Below are positions 59,442 through 64,000 of a stretch of 64,000 bases of DNA, piece by piece; within the stretch, counting starts at the first letter, position 1, and every line of letters begins with the position of its first letter. The position numbers and the translations under genes are program-made. Below the pieces are notes generated by a model, which saw nothing but the letters and a program-made list of their open reading frames with translations, made no database searches and was not told the DNA's origin. Source of the DNA: Ceratothoa steindachneri. Lineage: Eukaryota > Arthropoda > Malacostraca > Isopoda > Cymothoidae. The stretch is from positions 147,899,806 through 147,963,805 of the forward strand of contig OZ018326.1 in NCBI GenBank assembly GCA_963969495.1, in the 5' to 3' direction.

Positions 59442-60371
59442 CTAGGGACGGTCAATATGTTTTCCGAATCGGAAAGGCAAAACAGAAGAAGGGGAATGGC
59501 TGTTTGTGGGGGTGTTAGGACAAGTTATGACAAGTCAGGACCTGCACTCGCACGCTCCTGCCTCGTCTTTTTAAGAATCAGTAGCTAATCGCAGATCATC
59601 ATTCACAAACCTTCCAAAAATGGAGCTAGTTGAGCACCGCGTAGTGATCAAGTTTTGACCAAGGAAGGCAAGAATGCAAAAGAGATCCATGAACACATGG
59701 TTGCAGTGTACACCGAAACCGCACCTTCCTATGCAACCATTGATCGCTGAAATAGGGAGTTCCGCCATGGTCGTGATTCCTTTGAGGATGGCCCTCGTCC
59801 AGGACGCCGGTCAGAGGTGACCAACGAGGAAAATGTGGCCATTCTGGAGAGGATGATCCTCGAAAATCGACGGGTGAAGGTCGAAGAAATCAAGCGAGAA
59901 CTTGGAATATCACATAGAAGTGTTATCAACATCATCCACGACAATTTGGCCATGACCAAGGTCTCTGCCCGTTGGTTCCCTGAAAACCTCATGCCCTATG
60001 ATTGAATTCAACGTCGTCAAAGTCCACTAGGCCAGAGTTGCACAAGCTGCCCTGCATGAGTGTGGATTTGAGGAGCTCAACCATCCCCCCTACAGTCCAG
60101 ATCTGGCCCCTAGCGACTACTTTTTATTCCGCCACTCAAGGCTGCACTGCGTGGATGCCGGATTGAGGACGATGTAGATGTCCAGCTCACCGTCCAGGAG
60201 TGGATTGAACAGCAGTCGGGTTATTTTTGGTTGTCGGGAATTCGAAGCCTCAGGGACAAGTGGCGCAAGAGCATTGAAGTCGAGGGTAGTTATATTGAAA
60301 TATAATAAAACACTTTTCCTCATATCTCGTTTTCTTATATTCGAATTGCAAAACTTATTGACCGCCCTTCA
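59442..60371 (+). mobile_element. mariner-family transposon, copy 3 (internally deleted)
   Basis: Flanked by TA on both sides (59440-59441 and 60372-60373). Ends read CTAGGGACGGTCAATATGTT and, inward from the right, TGAAGGGCGGTCAATAAGTT. Transposase starts near 59621 (MELVEHRVVIKF) and shifts frame at once. A clean stretch at 59817-60005 reads MTNEENVAILERMILEN then VEEIKRELGISHRSVINIIH and KVSARWFPENLMPYD. A junction at about 60015 then leads to the C-terminal part with PPYSPDLAPSDYFLF. The junction matches that of copy 2, so both descend from one deleted ancestor. Length 930 bases. Confidence 0.9.
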
Positions 60372-61097
60372 TATATCAATCATAGAAAAAAATATGTAAA
60401 CCACATATCTCGTTCATCCTGTAAGCCTAGATGTAGCATTAGGAAATCATGGTTCTATTTTTTGTAGTTTATGACTCATGAACATAAGCTGATTTTTATA
60501 GTGGCAGATCTGATTCTCGTGATTTTGCTTCGCGTCAATTGTGCATTTTAGTAGAACAGCGAAGGTTTTCCATGCTTGGATATTTTAAATTTGACTATCA
60601 AATGATTTTTATGATAATAAATAAATGTAAAAAATTACTTATCTTACAATTTTATAGAAAAGAAACAAGTAATAGAGAATAAGATAGTCACCGCTACAAA
60701 ATTTCATTGAAATTGGTCCATAAACTTTCTATATCTTGTCTACATCAATCAGATAGAATAGATATAAAAGTATGATTTTATATAGAAAGCTAACGGGTTG
60801 AAAAAGGTTACTTAAAACGGGTTCACTAAAATCTTAAATAGGAGCAACTTTTAATCAATACACTTATTGTATATAACAAATAAGGACTTTCATTTCCTAA
60901 ATATTCAAAGGTGAGTGAAGATGAAATTTATTAAGAAAGTAACTCATGAATATTTAGCTTGTTTCTAATAACACGCACAATTCCGCAGTTTATTCAAGTA
61001 CCCTAAATTTGAATAATTCTAGTAGCGTGAGAGGCTAGTCGCAAGCGAATCTACATCTCACTATATCGGTTAGTCCCTTATTTGCTCTTTTTTGTTT
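60372..61097. other. AT-rich stretch without recognised gene
   Basis: Nothing recognised before the satellite starts. Confidence 0.5.
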
Positions 61098-62495
61098 TCG
61101 AAATAACATCAAAACTATTCGGCTGGTTCTAAGTATATTTGTAAAGCTTATGTTGCTTTGCATTCTCTTTCAAGTGCCATAATTACGAAAGTTTTCTTAA
61201 GGATAGCCTGGGAATTATTTTGTTCTGGCAATAAGATAATAACTATTAGGCCGATTCTAACGAATTTTGAAAACCTTATGTTGTTTTACATTCTCCTTTG
61301 AATGATATAATTTCCAAAGTTTGTCCAAGGTTAGCTCGGGAATTATTTTGTTTTGGAAATAACATCCTAACTATTCATCCGATATTCTACTGGAATAGAC
61401 TACGCTATAATATGCTATACTCTGCTAGGCAAGTCTAGAATAGGCTATACTATGCTAGGCTATTATAGGCTAGGCTCTGATATACTAAGATATAATGTAC
61501 AAGGGTAAGATATACTAGGGCAATTGTAAGCTATAAAATGGTATTATACGATAGCATATAGTAGGTTTGGCTAGAAACACTAAGCTATGCTTGACTAGCG
61601 TATAAGGGGATAGTATAGGCTATACTTGTCTAGGAGAATTAATGCTTCGCTAGGTTATACTATGCTAGGCTAGGCTAATCAAAGCTATACTAGGCTAGGC
61701 TATGTTGTTTTACATTCTCTTTCGAATGATACAAATGCCAAAGTCCTCATAAGTTTAATCGGGGAATTATTTTGATTTGGCAATAACATCATAACTATTC
61801 GGCCGATTTTAGCAAATTTTCAAAGTGTATGTTGTTTTACATCCTCTTTTGAATTATATAATTGCCAAAATGATCCCAAAAGTAGCCTGGGAATTATATT
61901 GTTTTGGCTATAACCTCATAACTATTCGGGCAATACTCTACTAGCCTAGACTAGACTGAACTAGGCTATAATATGCTACACTCTGCTAGATAAGCCAAGA
62001 ATAGGCTATACTGTGCTAGGCTATTATATACTAGGCTTTACTTTGCTAAGCTATGCTAAGGTATAATGTACAATGGTAATAAGATATACTATGCTAATTT
62101 AGGCTATAATATAATTTGCTAGGATAGCATATATTATGTTAAGCTAGAAAATAGCAAGCTTTGGTTGACACTGGTATAATAGGATAGTATAGGCTATACT
62201 TGTCTAGGATAGTTAATGCTAGGCTGAATTATACTCTTCTAGACTAAGCAAAGCAATGCTAAGATATACTAGGCTAGATAGGGCTACACTATACTATGTT
62301 AGGGTAGGCTAAAGTATAATCGGCTAGGAGGGGCTATGCTCTGCTACTAGGCTATGTTAGGCTATGGTTGGTAATATTATGTTAGGCTACGATAGGTTAG
62401 CTAAGAAAGGCTATAATAGGCTAAGCTATGCAAAGTTATTCTAGGCTACGGTATGGTATGGTATACTAGTCCAGAATATACTAGGCTATTGTAGG
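61098..62495 (+). repeat. Composite satellite: 128-bp units plus 5-bp-periodic arrays
   Basis: Units of 127-128 bp, marked by AACTATTCGG at 61113, 61241, 61369, 61793 and 61920, contain TTGTTTTACATTCTC and GGGAATTATTTTG. They alternate with degenerate pentamer arrays of AGGCT/ATGCT/ATACT type (about 61395-61700 and 61935-62490). The two pentamer arrays align with each other (CTATAATATGCTA at 61405 and 61966; TAGTATAGGCTATACTTGTC at 61611 and 62185), giving a higher-order unit of about 560-575 bp. Confidence 0.85.
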
Positions 62496-63715
62496 GGAAT
62501 CGTCACCCCCCCCCTCCCTGTTCACTCGTGGTGCAGTTACATGGCGGTTACTGCAAAGACATCTACCCCAGGCATCGGCGGGTCCAGTGCGTAACCGCAG
62601 CGTCGCCTATTTCGGCGCCAGGAAAGACCCTAAATGTCAAAATGCAAGATCTCCCCCAGGAGAGTGAGATCCAGTTTCACGTCAAATAAGAAATTGGAGA
62701 CGTGTTTCTCCCAAGCTCGAAGGCTAACGAGGAGCCGATGTAAGACTCGGTGGGAAAAACCGTTGGGCATAAGAACTCTACTGGGGCCGTCCTCAAGCCC
62801 CTCCCCCCCTTACCACTCCCCCAGTGGGGTGACAAGGTATACATGAGGAACACGAAGAAAAATCGAGGTAGTATACGTCAGTCTCTAGGTGACGAAGTCC
62901 TCGGATCAAAACCAAGCTACCGAGACTGGAGAGGTAGTTTACTTGGGTCGCCAGACCAAGAAGTACCCTGCAAGAGAAGCAGGGCTACCTACCTTAAGTG
63001 GCTAAGAAGAACCGAACTTTAAGTAACTTATTCTCGTCAGAGAAACCCCGTCTCATCGATCCTCGCCCTCGAAGAAGACGGTCCCCGAGTTCAGTCCTCG
63101 TCCATGAGGTATTAAGTAACGAAGGAGAAAAGCTCCTCCTCGAGCTCGTTACTCGGTGGTCACACCGCACTCCAAGTTAACTTGATTTGAGAACTAAGTT
63201 CGACTCACTCTCCCTAGAGAGGCCACGACTACCTTGGTGCCGCATAAAGCACCGTATTTGTTCTCGTCCTTGAAGAACCCATCCCATCCCCCCGGAATAC
63301 CGTGTGGACCCCCCAGCAGCTACCCTCGCCAAAACGACCGTGTGATCTCGCCCATCTACATCTGGCTAGACAGCACGCGTCGTGAGTCAATAACATTCCT
63401 GAGGCCTTTTTAACTCCCGATAAGTCCGTAAGCCAAATTCTTATATTATTGTTGCGTGTAGAGAAATTAACCGATTTTTGAGGGTCAAGCTAATTTAATT
63501 AATTCTTGTTTATGATAATATTCAGAGTATTGCTGTAGTTAATGTTTATATGTTGTGTATTCAATGGTTAAAGTTAAAATATAGGTTTATTTTGTGATTA
63601 TTGTGTGTTTCTCTTATATCCTTACGTGTTTCGGAACGGCTCTGTTCGTTAAGATATTCAGATATCAATATATTAGCACTCTTAGCACTCTTAGAACAAA
63701 AAGGGGGAGCATTCT
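62496..63715. repeat. GC-rich block inserted in the satellite
   Basis: The satellite stops at about 62495 and resumes at about 63716. The insert begins with a C-run (62505-62514), is GC-rich to about 63420 and AT-rich after. It ends with AACAAAAAGGGGGAGCATTC, a polypurine-tract-like motif. Three short plus-strand frames (62634-62846, 62750-63022, 62998-63180) have no recognised domain. An LTR element fragment is possible, unproven. Confidence 0.4.
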
Positions 63716-64000
63716 ACGACAGCTATAATATCATAAGCTTAGCTATATTATGTTAGGTGTGGTTATGCTTGGAAACGCTATACCTAGTTAGCTTATTGTA
63801 TGCTATGCTAGGCTAGTCTATCATATGCAAGTATATATTGGCTAGGCTATAGCAGCCTATTCTAGCTTGGCTATACTACGCTAGGCTACTCTAAGAGAAG
63901 CTCGTCTGGGCTATGCCATTCAATGCTAAGCCATACCTGCTTAGGTTGGGTATAGTAAGTTAGGCTACACTTGGCAATGCTACGCTAGGCAAGGCTATAC
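63716..64000 (+). repeat. Pentamer-periodic satellite, continuing past the window end
   Basis: The same ATGCT/AGGCT/ATACT five-base texture as at 61395-62490 resumes and runs off the window edge. Confidence 0.85.

Noticed and set aside
1..64000. Prokaryotic features, CRISPR arrays or operons
   Set aside because: Composition, element types and repeat content are eukaryotic; repeats are tandem satellites or element copies without regular unique spacers.
1..64000. Functional tRNA or rRNA genes
   Set aside because: Only tRNA-like heads without acceptor stems were found, and no rRNA segment was recognised.

Overview
The window is strongly AT-rich eukaryotic DNA dominated by decayed transposable elements and simple repeats. 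I could not support a single intact host gene, tRNA or rRNA gene. The element mix suggests an arthropod, perhaps a crustacean or chelicerate: mariner copies, a CR1-like LINE, an I-superfamily LINE with RNase H, a Penelope-like element, a Ty3/gypsy fragment, a hAT-type MITE, long (TA)n tracts and a short CCTAA run. This is inference; the species cannot be read from the sequence.

Left part (1-15.5 kb): a LINE reverse-transcriptase tail (1-452), an unclassified AT-rich repeat (about 1500-1925), a 0.6 kb purine-only stretch (2090-2680) and a tRNA-like SINE head (about 3812-3890, minus). A second copy of the unclassified repeat (4510-4990 plus 8800-9015) is split by two head-to-tail CR1-like fragments on the minus strand (5076-8523), each ending in (GAA)n. 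Next come a degenerate minus-strand gene of a repetitive uncharacterised family (9680-11440), mariner copy 1 (11866-12764), and a Penelope-like element (12812-14640). The Penelope-like element holds two oppositely oriented fragments, a GIY-YIG endonuclease domain and a hammerhead-like motif, with (TA)n on both sides.

Middle part (15-42 kb): mostly unrecognised AT-rich DNA. It holds a recent 366-bp tandem duplication (17.3-18.0 kb) inside a repeat family that recurs at 29.6-30.2 kb, three GC-richer LTR-like blocks across the window and another GC-rich block inside the satellite, a 276-bp tandem duplication (28.08-28.63 kb) next to a gypsy reverse-transcriptase fragment, and mariner copy 2 (38057-38985).

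Right part (42-64 kb): a nearly full-span but heavily mutated I-superfamily LINE (about 42.76-49.02 kb, ORF1 then APE-RT-RNase H ORF2), an LTR-like block with 53-bp repeats carrying hairpins (50.5 kb), a hAT-type MITE with target duplication (55338-55883), and mariner copy 3 (59442-60371). Mariner copies 2 and 3 share the same internal deletion. The window ends in a satellite: about 128-bp units alternating with a degenerate 5-bp-periodic array, organised as a higher-order unit of about 560-575 bp and interrupted by a GC-rich block (62.5-63.7 kb).

Nothing here acts as a working pathway. The story is one of nested insertion, microsatellite targeting, internal deletion and satellite growth.
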